Of a stretch of DNA of 64,000 bases, positions 1 through 11,883 are shown piece by piece; the stretch's first letter is position 1, and each line of letters opens with the position of its first letter. This DNA comes from Pezizomycotina sp. ARF18 (taxonomy: Eukaryota > Ascomycota): positions 33,426 through 97,425 of the forward strand of contig AZLU01000159.1 of NCBI GenBank assembly GCA_002224055.1, read 5' to 3'. Below the pieces are notes generated by a model, which had not been told where the DNA came from, did no database searches, and was given only the letters and a program-made list of their open reading frames with translations. A program made the translations under genes and the position numbers.

Positions 1-848
1 CGCCAGCGCCGGTGCTGCGCTGGATAAAACGCCTGTTTCGCGTACGTATCTACTCTTACGGTTTCCCGGATTTATTATTCACTAACTAACGTACTCCAGC
101 AATAACGAAATCCCAACTCGACGACCTCTTCTCCCCGTTCGACCTCAAGCGCCTCGAATCCTACGCGAATAACATGCTCGACCACCACGTCATCGTCGAC
201 TTAATCCCCTTAATCGCAACGCTGTACTTCACATCCCGCCTACCCTCCTCCTTCAAGCTATCCGGCCTACAATCTTCCATACTCCTCGCCATCGGTCTAC
301 AGCGTAAAACAATCGACGACGTCGAAAAGGAACTTAATTTACCGAACCAGCAGGTACTAGCCATGTTCATCAAGATCATGAAGAAAGTATCATCGACCCT
401 TAATGGTATTCTTTCGGACGCGATCGGTAGCGAATTACCTGCGGCGCACGAAGGGAGGAAGTTAGTCGGCGCCGAAGAAGTTTTTGACGATGATGCTGGG
501 GGTGTTAACGGGACTGCGAATAAATTAGTACCGCTGGAGCAGACGCTCGAGGAGGATATAGCGGAAGGGGAAGAGGAGACTAGTAAAGCTCTCAGGGAGA
601 AACAGAAGGAGCTTATTAACGCGCTGGACTTGCAAAAGTACGAGATACCGTCCGCGCAGTCGGAATGGGATGACGCGGAGAAGCAGATTGCTGGTAGTAG
701 TAGTAATGGCGCGACGGGTAAGAGCACGACGGTGAGTATAAAGTCTACGAAAGCAGCCGGGAAGAGGAAGAACGGAGAGTCCGCGAACGAGATTTACGAG
801 AAGGAGATGGCGAGACAGTCGTCGTCTAAGAAGCATAAGAAGCGGTAG
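1..848 (+). CDS. kre33: RNA cytidine acetyltransferase Kre33/NAT10, C-terminal end (partial)
   Basis: This is the 3' part of the gene; the 5' end lies outside the window. Kre33/NAT10 makes N4-acetylcytidine in 18S rRNA and some tRNAs and works in the nucleolus in small-subunit maturation. A short first exon (1 to about 41) is followed by an intron with GTACGT donor, ACTAAC branch site and CAG acceptor at 99. Exon 2 runs from 100 to the TAG at 846-848. It reads through the conserved block LFSPFDLKRLESYANNMLD and then a helical region typical of the family's tail domain. The protein ends in a Glu-rich linker and a Lys/Arg-rich nucleolar-type tail (KKHKKR). The reading frame is intact here, unlike most other genes in the window. 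The acetyltransferase and helicase domains are not visible. I am confident of the family. Confidence 0.93.
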
Positions 849-1817
849 AAAAAATAAATAAAGGAATGGGATTGTGTTTTTGACGAGTCTGTCATTTTGT
901 AAGATATAGGAGGAAAAAGTTACTAGTTTTTCATGGTTATGTTTGTCGTCGCTCTGGGGTTAGAAGGGAGCTGTAAGATAAACTTCTAATTAGTAGAATG
1001 CGTGGGAGTTATTCATTTCGTTATATGTATATTGCAACGCTCTCGAAGGCAGATTCAATGAATGATTGAGTGAATAGTAGTATATCTACGTAGTAATTCA
1101 TCTGAGAATGTTAAAAAGTAATATATCGTATATGTATCTCCTACAGCTACCAGCAGTTGAGGAAGAAGTCATCTGGATTTTACTGGGGTGCAACCCGTTA
1201 AAATGAACGCTTAATGTTTGTTTGGTATCTCTCGCGTTCCTTCAGTGTCTATAAGCTTATCTAGTGTTTCTGAGAGGCATGTCTGGCTAAACTAAGGAAT
1301 TTTAAAAAAAAAAAAAAGAATACAAGAAAGAAAACATCGATTCTAGTCATACAGCTCACTTTTTTAATAAAATAGTTTGTGGTAGTACAGGATACGGTAT
1401 AAAGGGCGATTCTTAGTAATAATAAGAGTATAGAGTAGAGATCGCGAGGCTCAGATTTGTAGCCTCGTGCGATCAAAATTTCGTGATGTTCAAAAGAAAA
1501 ATAGACCGTTAGGGAAGATAATAAGTGTGCTTGGGTAATTAACGCCTCTCACAGTTAAAGTATAATGGCTCGTGGCCTAGAGGCAGTAAAACGAGAAGAG
1601 CATTCAAACGGTAAATAACAAGATAAGGACGGAGAAGTTAATACCAAGTCATAAGGAAGAAATGGTAACAAAAACGCACACGAAATAAAAGAGAGAATGG
1701 CGTAAAAGAAAAGGCATTAAAAATGGGTTCGAGTATTGGTTAATAAGTAAGGTATCATTGCTCAATATAAATAGAGGCAAGTTCGCTAAGGGACAGTTTT
1801 GGAAAAGAGCTTCCCAC
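849..1817. other. Intergenic, convergent 3' ends
   Basis: AT-rich spacer between the 3' ends of kre33 (plus) and dst1 (minus). I see no conserved coding segment. It contains a 14-A run near 1303 and general A/G-rich sequence, and should hold the terminators and 3' UTRs of both genes. Confidence 0.6.
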
Positions 1818-3032
1818 TCAAGAGAACTATATGGAAAATATCATTTCAGTACACAGAGATAGTATCAGGGCTAGGAAGAGATTGAGACTTACCTTCCACC
1901 TATTGCCGCAGATCTCGCATTCGCAGAACTGTATAAAACATACAAATGTTAGCGCGACTACGGAAAATGTAACTCTGGATGAGGGAGAGGTTATACGCAC
2001 TGTTGTCATCGGTTCATCTGCGGACCTAGTCTGAGCCTGCGAGTAAGAAACTTGGCGCTTGCCGCACTTTCCGCAGCGGAACTGGTCGGTCGTAGACTTC
2101 TCTGCTTTAGGAACCATGGCCTTATTCATGTTTTCCTTTTCGAGTATCTTATCGGCCGCCTTGCGTTCCGCCGAGGCCATCTCCTCCGTCGTCATCGTGG
2201 CGAGGCGCTCGGGCGGAATTTCACCGCTGACAACACGTTTCCGCAGGTTCGGGTTCTTGACATCCTTCAGGTTAAGGAAGAGCGATCGCATCTTCACACG
2301 GTACTCGTCGTCGAGGCGCTTCCCGCTCGTTTGTACACCGTTTCTTCGATGGACCTAACGATCTTAACGATATGGTCGGGACCTGTAGGGTGAAGGGCGC
2401 AATTATAGTTAGTATCTCCTGGCGATCAACAGTTATTATAGGATATTTAGCACATACTAGCGTCGGAGCCTATGCAACACCCATCGTACAATAAACCGAG
2501 AGAGCGATTCCTGACCTCGTCGTCGTAAGGTCGAGACTCACGCCGTCGTTCTTCCTGTTGCGATTCGCGGACGAAACGGTTTTCGAGGGGGCGGCGGATG
2601 ACGACGATGCCGATCCGTTCTGACTGGCTTCCTTCTTCATTGGCGCCCTCCCTTCCCATCCCCCGCGGCTTCGGCTTGTTCCCCGACACCGACACGTCCT
2701 TCTTCCACTTCATAACGATATCCTTCGCTAGTTCCGCCACAGCCTTGTCGGGAAACTGCCGTAGTTTGTTTACCGTCATTCCGATTTTCGTCTCCTATAA
2801 AAAGATAAAACCAATTAAAAAAGGTGAGCTTGTCGCATTCCATCACTTTTTCATCCTAGAAAACGCAATAACCTATGTCGAAAGAGAGATTGCGTACCCT
2901 CAGAACCTTCTCACTCGCCACAACCCTTGCTTTCAGGCTCTCGAGAATATCGATGACGTGCTTTGCCGGGAGCTTGTCTTTCGTGGCCTTCTCCAGGTTC
3001 TGGCCGCAGGTCTTGATTTCGGCGACATCCAT
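1818..3032 (-). CDS. dst1: Transcription elongation factor TFIIS
   Basis: TFIIS rescues backtracked RNA polymerase II by stimulating transcript cleavage. All three domains can be read on the minus strand. The N-terminal LW domain begins MDVAEIKTCGQNLEKATKDK at 3032, is cut by an intron (donor GTACGC near 2895) and resumes at ETKIGMTVNKLRQFPDKAV near 2793. A Ser-rich linker leads to the central domain (VKNPNLRKRVVSGEIPPERL). The C-terminal zinc ribbon has CGKCGKRQ, the catalytic acidic pair in RSADEPMTT, then CECEICGNRWK after an intron. The last exon (1826-1818) encodes only Phe-Ser-stop after a 66-bp intron (1892-1827), giving the family's usual WKFS end. Frame breaks near 2645, 2525 and 2315 interrupt otherwise conserved sequence, most likely sequencing deletions. 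Divergent from the gene at 3552. Confidence 0.92.
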
Positions 3033-3551
3033 AGCGACGGTAGTATTATTCTAACTAGACTTCGAGAATCGCGTGGCGGGCAGAATATGGGCAAAGGCGA
3101 CGAGTGAGATGGTGGGGCTGGATCGTTGGAGAACTGCGATTCTGATGAAGATCTATTATAGAAATCAGTCTCGCATCATCAAAAATTAGGAGCCGCGCGG
3201 TTGACTTGGCAAACTATGAAGACCTGAAGCAGTGCGTACTTGCCCCTTAGATATAGGTTTTGCGCGGATGAATTTTGACGATACGACTTGAGAAAGGAAT
3301 GGGCGAGAGGGATGAACTAAATGGAGATGGCGATTTGTAATTGTTGTTGACGGATTTTTGATCATCGATGTTTGTAACGAAAGGGAGTGGAAACTCGTGT
3401 GTGAGTGTGGGAAGGAAAAGAAAGAGAAGGCCAATCAATCAATGAAAAAAAAAAAAATAACAATTTAGTTTTTAATAAATTACCAAATCAGGTGTAGCCT
3501 TATAGAGGATCACGTGATATATAGCGGTGCCTTTGAGGCCTGTAATTTTCT

Positions 3552-4661
3552 ATGTCGTGGATGTCTCCTTTCCTTTCCTTCCCTTTCCTTTGTTCGTTTT
3601 CGTTCCTAAGTTCCTCCCTATCTTCGACAGGCTTTCTTGGATCGACACAGCAGCGGAACCCTTTACTACGGTCAATAATAAGGGGATTCGAGAGATATGA
3701 GGCTAGCTTGCTTCTTCAACCTGCTCCGAGCAAGGCAGCCCCACGGTTAACAAAAAGAACTTCCAAAGTCGTGCCCCTTCTCTTTCACGAAATCAAAATC
3801 CAATCAAGGAAACAAACCATGTCATCAAAACCGAAACCTATACGCACGGCGGCCAAGAAGGTCTTCAAATCACTAGCCCGCTGCATAATCTTGCCGCTCC
3901 GCGTCCTGGTGGCGCTCACCTACGGCGTCGTCAGGATCCCCGGCCGCGTCATGCTGCGAGCCGCGATGGCAGTTTCCAAGCGGATCAGACGACCTCCCGC
4001 CCGCCCCCAACCGGCCCTCTACCCTCCACCTCGACCGTCGGCACTTTCCTACGACGTAATCAGGGCTGCAGTTCTGGATAATAGGGATTTACCACTCCGC
4101 GAGGCGGCGTTGCACGCTCAGTGCGTCCACTACCTCAAGGGCCACCTGGACGACGACGAAGTGGCGAAGTTGCAGGAACTGCTTACCCAGCGGCGCGGTC
4201 TACAGGCGGCCATGGTTTCGATTGCGTCGGAAGGTGTCCGCCGCGGCGTACTCCCGCGGGAAGCGGTGCTCAGCGCCTGCTCGGGTGTCGGTCAGCCGTC
4301 AGGCGAAACGCTGCTGAACGCCATACTTATCGGCCAAGTCATACCGATGTTCGTTGCGCTCGAAGATGCAGCCGGAGAATTTCAAGCACCGAGGGTGTGG
4401 CTCGCAAACGTCATAAGTCATAGTCGCGGGATGTCGCCTTCTTACGTACGACTGGTGGACTTTAAAAGGCTCGCGATGGATTTTGGTTTTCTCATCTCCG
4501 ACTCCGCTAGGAACCTGGATTTCAGAGCTGCGAGCCCTGAAGAAATGGAATTATCTCCTACACGAATACCCATCTTTGATTGTATTATTCCGGAAAACGA
4601 CGAGGAGTTTGCTGCCTGGGATAGTGCGGAAGCAATGACCTCATCTCTCATGTTCTTATAA
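3552..4661 (+). CDS. Hypothetical protein, basic N-terminus
   Basis: An uninterrupted reading frame of 369 codons from ATG 3552, or 280 codons from the more likely ATG at 3819, which has a better context (AAACCATGTC); the region between the two is C/T-rich and looks like 5' leader. I do not recognise the family. From the second start the protein opens with a Lys/Arg-rich segment, then a moderately hydrophobic stretch (CIILPLRVLVALTYGVV) that could be an amphipathic or membrane-associated helix or a mitochondrial-type leader, then a Pro-rich linker and a mainly helical domain with many Ala/Leu/Arg residues, and an acidic end. No catalytic motif is visible. It shares a roughly 500-800 bp divergent upstream region with dst1. 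This is one of few frames of this length without a break, which supports it being real. Confidence 0.6.
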   Translation: MSWMSPFLSFPFLCSFSFLSSSLSSTGFLGSTQQRNPLLRSIIRGFERYEASLLLQPAPSKAAPRLTKRTSKVVPLLFHEIKIQSRKQTMSSKPKPIRTAAKKVFKSLARCIILPLRVLVALTYGVVRIPGRVMLRAAMAVSKRIRRPPARPQPALYPPPRPSALSYDVIRAAVLDNRDLPLREAALHAQCVHYLKGHLDDDEVAKLQELLTQRRGLQAAMVSIASEGVRRGVLPREAVLSACSGVGQPSGETLLNAILIGQVIPMFVALEDAAGEFQAPRVWLANVISHSRGMSPSYVRLVDFKRLAMDFGFLISDSARNLDFRAASPEEMELSPTRIPIFDCIIPENDEEFAAWDSAEAMTSSLMFL

Positions 4662-4934
4662 AGGCAAATCACGGTTGGGATGGCATTTTTTTCAAAACCA
4701 TTGTATATACGCATGACGTATCGACATTAGGTTACGTCGTCAAGACTGAATATTAATCATGGCCATTCGCACATAAAGGGTCAACATATATACCGTGGCT
4801 TCATTTTAACGCTAGCAGTAAGGTGTATCAAGTGAAAGTTCTAATATTGTTGAGAAGAGATGCTTTTGCCCAACGACATCCACGAAAAAACAACGAATCA
4901 TAACAAGCATAGAGGTAGAGACGATGGTGAGCCT

Positions 4935-6288
4935 CTATCTGCCGGTCATCGAAGACATGACCTCCTGGTGCGCGGCCCTGTCTCTGTTCGTATCCGAAAG
5001 GTTTCCTATGCCTATTTCCAGAACGAACGGTGTTACTAAATTTTGTTCTTCAAATGTAGTCTAGGATTTGTTGCTTACTTCTCAGATCACCGACTACGTC
5101 CTTCGCCTTGCCGAAGTATACCTCCTCTGTTGATGCGACACAATTGTTAGCAAAAGCTAAGTGAACTAAGAATGGTGGGACTCACGTAGCATATTCCTCA
5201 TCTTCAGTTCCATATCCTCGACCAACTAGAAGATCTCAATGTTAGCCAATTCACAAATAATTAGTAAAACAAGAGCGTGCAGCGCGAGTGCTCTTTGTGC
5301 GCGTATAATATGCACATAGTATATACGTAGCATGCGTAAAGCGTAAAACGCTATATGCAAATACCCCTATATAAGTAGCAAAATATCTTACCTTGCCAAT
5401 ATTAGCAATGTGGGAGGTGTCGTCTTCGACCGGCAGGTCCTGCTCGACCTGCCTCGTCATGTTCCCGCTCAGGTCCATCTCGCCGAGGGATTCGCTGTTG
5501 CTCAGCATGTTTAGTATGACCGTGCTGGTGAGCTTGTAGTGGGCCATCTCGCGCGGTCGATGGCCTCAAAGACGTGGATCGAATCCCAAGTTCCCTCGGA
5601 CTTTGATGACGGGGAGGCGGCTGTTGTTTGTGAAATACAGTTAGCTCTTGTGCTTCGGGTGACGGCCATTGAAGTTTTAGCGGTATGTTCTTGGATTGGG
5701 TATTACGAACATTTCTTCAGCAAAACAACGCCGGCAAAACCGTCGTCCAGATTCCAGAAGTACACGCTGGAGACTCCGCCTTCATAGTACCTAATTATTC
5801 AAATAATCTTTGAATCAGCGAATCGTGAAGTGCTTCAGATTGCAAGTAGCTCAAATCCGCCGCGTCTTTTGGAATTCTCCTTACAGCTCTCTGTAAACAT
5901 CGAAAGCGTCGTTAGCCGCGACCTCCATCTTCCGCACACGCTCGCTTGGGTATGTGCCGTCGCTCAGCGGCGGATCGAACTCGTTGCTCCACGGCGACCT
6001 GTACGAGTCCTGGTCGCGGTTGTAGTCGCAGAGCAGGTAATCGCGGCCGGATTTCTTGCACCTGGCGATCTGCAAGGGCTGGTCGACGGAGGAGAGGAGA
6101 TCCTCCGTCAGATCTGGGACGAGGTCGACGAGGCATTTAGGTTGCTGCTGATGTGCTTGGGATTTAAGCGACGGAGTAGGTCACTGCGACATTGCGGTTA
6201 AAAGCAGCTGGTTAGCAGAAATTATATCGCTGTTAATGCTTCTGAGGTATAAGATAGCTTACAGAGCTGAATCGAAAGGATCGGACAT
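4935..6288 (-). CDS. cap2: F-actin-capping protein subunit beta
   Basis: CapZ beta forms a heterodimer with CapZ alpha and caps actin barbed ends. The minus strand starts MSDPFDSAL at 6288, followed at once by an intron (GTAAGC donor). Exon 2 carries [29 protein letters not shown], then the family signature [20 protein letters not shown] and [12 protein letters not shown]. Exon 3 ([20 protein letters not shown]) starts near 5788. Exon 4 carries [18 protein letters not shown] and [19 protein letters not shown], with ANIGK before the next intron; then [12 protein letters not shown] and [16 protein letters not shown]. The last exon ends [11 protein letters not shown] and TAG at 4937-4935. At least six short exons fit the usual length of about 270-290 residues. 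One frame break sits near 6155. It is divergent from the methyltransferase gene with 311 bp between start codons. Confidence 0.93.
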
Positions 6289-6599
6289 GTTTGGACGTTT
6301 GGACGAAGGAGCTGTTGAGCTATAAGTGACTTTTTCTAGCTAGCAGTGAAGCTCCTTTTTCTGCTTATCGAGAGAAGAGAGTGGGTGTGTATGGGTTTTG
6401 TAGCTGCAGGTTTGTTGGTCGGTCGTCGAGAGAAAAAGAAATATAGAACGACACGCTTTTAACACCACGTCCATAGGCTTTTTCCTCTTCCCACATTTTT
6501 TTCCAAGTCGACAAAGTTCCCCGCGATTTTTCCACGACAGTCAAGATTTTTCTACTCCACACACTCGCTTCAACACCGCTTGCTAGTCCATGCGTGATC
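6289..6599. promoter_or_regulatory. Shared divergent promoter, cap2 / methyltransferase
   Basis: The two start codons face away from each other across 311 bp, so both core promoters must lie here. The middle has T-rich and GAGAGA-like tracts. I see no clear TATA box. Confidence 0.5.
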
Positions 6600-8365
6600 A
6601 TGGAAACGAAGCTTCTTTCAGGAATATTTCGAAAATTGTTTCGTCAATGCCACTGCCGTAAAGCTGTGCGGACGGCAGTACCTCTCTACAGCTTCAATGG
6701 CTTTTCAGGACCTGCATTAACCTCCAACGGTGGCTTGCGACAGCAGCGAAGATGCTACGCTAAGGTGCCTACGCGAGAATCGCTCATTGATCGCGATAGC
6801 TGGCAGGCTAGGTCGCTGGTACAGACGAAAGATATGACGGAGGAGTTCAAGAAGGTGCCGCTGGAGACGCGCGGAGTCTAGCGAGGAGGAGGGAGCGGCC
6901 GAAAATGTGCAAGATGCTCGTGAGGGATTATATCGACGGTTCAGTCTTCCCTACGATGGCATTGCAGACCTTTATCGCATATAGCTCTTTAATGATATAA
7001 CTTTTGGAAATGGCGATTTTTATGGTGGTGTGTTTTTTGTTTCTTACGCTTTCAAATTTCAAAAATCTTAGATTGCCTATACAACCCAGCTATGGGTACT
7101 TCTCGAAGGAGGCAGTTATATTCTCATCGCCCGAGCCGTTCCGCTTCACAAGCATGAGGAACGAGTACGAATTCGACCGCGAGCTGCAGCGGAAGTACCT
7201 CGCCTTTGAGGATGCGCTCGACGCCGAGGAGCGAGCGACATACGGCAGCTGTGGCACACGCCGACGGAGCTTTTCAAACGTACTATGGCGAAGCCATCGC
7301 ACGGTACCTTTACGAGAATTACCTGGACTGGTACCCCACGTACGACCTGGTGATATACGAAATGGGCGCGGGCAACGGGACGCTCATGGTCAACATTCTC
7401 GACTACCTGAGGAATAATTTCCCGGACGTTTACATACGGACGCAGTTCAAGGTCATCGAGATATCGCCCAGGCTGGCGGACCGGCAGCGCCGCATTGCCG
7501 AGAGTTCGGGACACGGCGAACACGTCGAGATCGTGAACACGAGCTTCTTCAACTTCGATCACTTGGTATCGACACCGTGCTTTTCCTGGCGCTGGAGGTC
7601 TTCGATAATTTTGCGCACGACATGGTGCGGTACGACCCGGAGACGGAGGATGCGCTGCAAGGTTACGTACTGATAGATAACGACGGCGAATTCCACGAGA
7701 TCTTCACGCGGGGGCTGGATCCGGAGACGGAGCGGTTCCTAGAGCTCCGCCGCAGCGTCTACGATCCCGAAGCCGACCCGTTTTTCAAGAGGATTATTAC
7801 AAAATCCTTCGGAAACCCTCACGCCAGCTCAGCTTTGGCACCGCTATGGAGCAGATCAAGCGGAGGCTGTTCACGTCGCGAACCTTACGGCGCCTGAGTT
7901 TTTACCCATACGCATGTTGCAGTTCTTGAAATACTGAACTCGAGGTTTCCGCACCACCGGCTTATCATATCTGATTTTCATTACCTGCCTGATACCATCG
8001 AGGGCGTCAACGCGCCGGTAGTTCAGACGAGATATAAGAGGACTAACGTGCCGGTATCAAACTTATTTTGTAAGTAACCATCGCTTCAAACTCACCATAT
8101 ATTCTCTGCACATGTCCATTGCATTTCAAATACTGACACACAATGCTTGCCTATAGGTCCAGCAAGGCTACTTCGACATTCTCTTCCCCACAAACTTTGA
8201 GATGGCAAAAATGCTGTACCAGCTCATCTGCGGGAAATTCTCGCGCGTGCTGACGCACGAAGATTCATGAAGCAGTGGGCGGAGCTAGCGGATACTACAA
8301 CGAGAAGCGGCGAGAATCCCATGCTCAACTGGTACGCAAATGCGTCCGTATTGTGCACAGAATAA
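6600..8365 (+). CDS. MidA/NDUFAF7-like SAM-dependent methyltransferase, mitochondrial
   Basis: The protein belongs to the DUF185/MidA methyltransferase family; NDUFAF7 in animals dimethylates an arginine of complex I, though this fungal branch may have another target. ATG 6600 begins an Arg-rich, acid-poor leader (to about residue 55) typical of mitochondrial import. After an intron come CKMLVRDYIDGS and NPSYGYFSKEAVIF. The cofactor site is the glycine-rich YEMGAGNGTLMVNILDYL near 7359, followed by an acidic block (KVIEISPRLADRQ). Then come FLALEVFDNFAHDMVRY and GYFDILFPTNFEMAKMLY after an intron with GTAAGT donor near 8070. The end NPMLNWYANASVLCTE with TAA at 8363-8365 matches the family's C-terminus. 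Frame breaks occur near 6880, 7240, 7290, 7570 and 7830; conserved sequence resumes each time, so I treat this as one functional gene. Confidence 0.85.
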
Positions 8366-8729
8366 ATCGAAAAAACTAGGAATGGTGTAATGAAAAACGT
8401 CTGTGATTCTACGCGAGTTTGAGTTTTCACATTGCATTTCTTACTATGATATTGGGAAATGATCAAGGATTCCCATTGTACAAATACCTTCAAGCATACT
8501 TCCCTTTGTACGGGGGAGCTGGTCTGGATATCTTAAAAAGTCCTACTCGAATGATCAATTTCGCACATACTCACAATTGAGCACGCTGCCCACTTAAAGA
8601 GACAATAGTTTAGTGATTTCACCATCAACGTATTAAAGAGGCAGCACAGTAATTCCACATCGAGATAGATCCGTACACACAACTCGATATCTACAGTGCA
8701 ATCCTACTCAAGAAAACGTGCTCCTTTTT

Positions 8730-9040
8730 TTAAGCTTTTTGCTTCCCACCCTGTCCAGACGTGCCGCTATTTCTTCCTTTTCCTTGTCCAGACGTACCCC
8801 CACTTTGGAATTCTGCACTGCTATCACCGTAATCGCTCTCGCTGCTGTCGTCGCTATTGTCTCTATTTTCAATGCCGCTGTCATGGTTTTCCTGCTGCTG
8901 TGCTCGCAAAAGAATAGCTTGACACCACGGGCACGTACCGACGGGGAACCACGCGGGTCTCATCCTGTCGCATTGGCATATCGGATGCCTGGTAACGACT
9001 TGTGGAGACACCAGTGGTATCGGTTGTTGTAGATGCACAT
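8730..9040 (-). CDS. Small Cys-rich hypothetical protein
   Basis: The minus strand encodes roughly 100 residues with a cysteine pattern that looks like a zinc-binding module: HPICQCDRMRPAWFPVGTCP followed by WC, giving a CxC then CxxC pair about 15 residues apart. Beyond it are a Gln/Asn/Asp/Ser-rich stretch and a Gly/Ser/Lys tail (GGTSGQGKGRNSG). Just upstream, in another frame, an ATG at 9040 opens MCIYNNRYHWCLHKSLPGI, also cysteine/histidine-bearing. Given the frequent single-base losses in this window, both parts may belong to one protein. The start and any upstream exon are unresolved; an acceptor-like AATCTAG lies near 9068. The family is not recognised. Confidence 0.45.
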
Positions 9041-11883
9041 TTTCTTGTCGCTTATGAAGGGTTGATCCTAGATTTAATGAAAAATAAAATGGGTAGTTGT
9101 TTTCGACAGTGGGAAGTGGAATTCCTGGTGTTCTAATATCAAGTTGTAGATTCGGCTAGCTATAGCTATGCATATTGATTGATATTTTATAACACGATCG
9201 ATTTACCTCCAGACAATTATAGAACCCAAATTCGTGAAGTTTAGAAAGAGTGAGAAATTCTAATAATTAGAATAGCTGGGCAAAATATATCTTTGAGACG
9301 GATATCCATTCAGGATTTTACTCGGGTTCTCAGGTTTTTACAAAGAGTTTTCTTGTATATTACTAAAGAAAGTTGTTTCATGCCCACCTCTTCACCATAC
9401 GGAAGCAAGAAGGCTTTTTTCGTCTCTTCGGCTTAATCTTGGGCTCTAGTAGTCTGGAGGCTCTCGGGTCTCTAGACTAGGCTATCGCAATGGTAAGAAT
9501 ATATTGTTGGGCATCATTGATAGTGATCACGGCGACTATCAGAGATCTTATATAATCATACGGGCTGTATATTGAACATGTTGTATTTTTGTTGTATATT
9601 TCATTTTCGAAAAGATATACTTGGGGTAAGGAAATATGTCTTGCTCAAAAAATGAAATACAAATAGGCATCATTAGGAAAGAATGAAATTGAAGGAAGCA
9701 TTTCCGGCGAAAAATGTTACAAGGCGATGCATGTATTATTATTAAGTATAATAACAAGTTTTCAAGTTTGTAAAGATAATGCTATAACTTGACAGCGGTA
9801 GCGCACTCTTAGACGGACAGTATCGAGGTTTCTTTTCACTCATCGCAATTTAATGGCTTCTGATTTCTATGACTTGAAAAACCATATCCTTATCCTTGCC
9901 AATGTGCTCTTCAGGGTATGATAACCAATTTATAAAATATATATTTCCTTTTCTTTGAAAAAGGGAAGCGAGGAAAACGACTCAAAAAGTCAATTGACAA
10001 TATGACGCATTTGTTATGAAAGAACTCGTAACGCAACGTTTAACTCGGTCCGAAACGGCCAGCTTAATGCTGCCTACCAGCCCGTTCTAGAGTTACACCA
10101 GATATATATGCTAGAGGAGAACCTAGAAGGCAGGCATACAGCCTCGAGTGATGAAAGCGTGCAATTTGTGCTACAGCACATTTGAAAGTTTGATATTCTT
10201 TGAGCAGCGTTCAAGTACAAACTCCTGCGGAACATGACCACTGCAGGATACATGAAATAAGCGCTTGATCTCCAACGTCAAGTCAGCCTTCTTTCAACTG
10301 TATAAACGTATAAACATAATCACGATACCCAAAAAAAAAAAAAAAAAAAAAAACAGGAAATATTTTGTTTGTTTGTTGTTTGTTTGTTTCGGTTAGATTC
10401 GATTCAGCGTTTAGACCGTTGCTAACTTGCTATTAACGATCTAGCGGGGCTTTCTGAGAAAGCCTCCGAGCAATCTATAAAACGACTACATTATTAGGGG
10501 AAATGGAGAAAATACTAAACGCCTTCACAAGACAAATTACAGTGAGAATATATTACGGAACGTATAACTCCTAAACCGGATTTTTATTCCGGTCAATAAA
10601 GCCTCTGGGGAGTCCAGAGTCCTAACAGAGCCGTATTCATTCACAAACAATATACTCGAAACATTCACGTTATAGAGCCGCTCGCGACCGTTTCACTCAA
10701 CAATAACACACAGTCCCGCGACCAAAGCGCACGTATGAAGTAGTTAATATATATCAAACCACGCAAACAAACAAGCGGGAAAAATAAGCACTTTCCCCAT
10801 TTTGTGCTTTTTCTTTTTAATATAGAAAAACAAGATGCCGACTAGCTTTTTATAACGCTTTGAAGACGTTTGCTGACAAAAAAAGGGGGGGGGGAGGTGA
10901 GTCAATAATGTTCGCGGTACCACTTCACGAGATTGGGCTTGAAATGAAAAAAGGAGTACATTTTCGATATCGCGCGGCCCCGACGCCGTGCCATATAGAT
11001 AAAATTCAACCGGGGAGCAACGATTGGGGAGTCTGGAGACTAACTAATCGTAGTAAAGGGGGTAGATACCCGTAGGTTTACATCTTAGTAGATAATACCT
11101 TTCTTAAGAAAGAAAAATTTTTATAAGGCTGCCAATTTCGCTCGATTACGCGTTCAGAAGCGGTGGGGCCGTAAGATGGGATAAACCGTGGAAACGATAT
11201 GAAGCAAGAAGCGGTATACCGATCCTACGTCGTGATTCTCGTTAAATTGCATCATCGAGATGCTGATTATCAGGCGATTATCATCAGGAACATTCGAAAG
11301 TATATCAATAGGATAATCATCTAGTCGAATCTCCTAAGGAAGATCAAATGCAACGTTCCTCTCGGCATTCCTTAAGTTGTTCATGCAAAGTTATCAGGCA
11401 TTCTCATTGCTGTAGATCTAGACCTGAGGAAGCATTTATATGACGATAGAGAATATATTTTTATTGTAATTGTATTTCTCAATCTTCTGAGCAATACATG
11501 AAATGGTGTATACCTGGTATATATCGTCTGCAAAACTACAAAGACAAATGGAAAGATGTAATGATGAGGAACGAAGGATAAGGATAAATATGAATATAGA
11601 TATTGGTATCATAGAATGCAAAATAAAATACAAGAAAATAGAGAATATTAGGAAATTTAGTAGGGAAAGTTATGATACCGCTAAATTACACAAAAATAAA
11701 ATAAAATAAGAAAAGCATTGAAGATAAAAAAGATTATAGATACACATGAGGCATGAAAAAATGAATAATTTTTTATTTCATAGTCCAAAGGTAATTATTA
11801 AGAAGCTCTATAATATAATGGTATCAAGAATAGCAAAAAGGCAAAGAAAACTTTTAACTGTTTACAGAGCTGGTGTAGGAGCG
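9041..11883. other. Gene-poor intergenic region (2.8 kb)
   Basis: No reading frame here has recognisable protein features. The sequence is AT-rich with stop codons in all frames, a 22-A run at about 10330 and a short G run near 10888. It may hold long 3' or 5' UTRs of the flanking repeat protein gene or noncoding RNA, but nothing can be supported from sequence alone. Confidence 0.5.
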
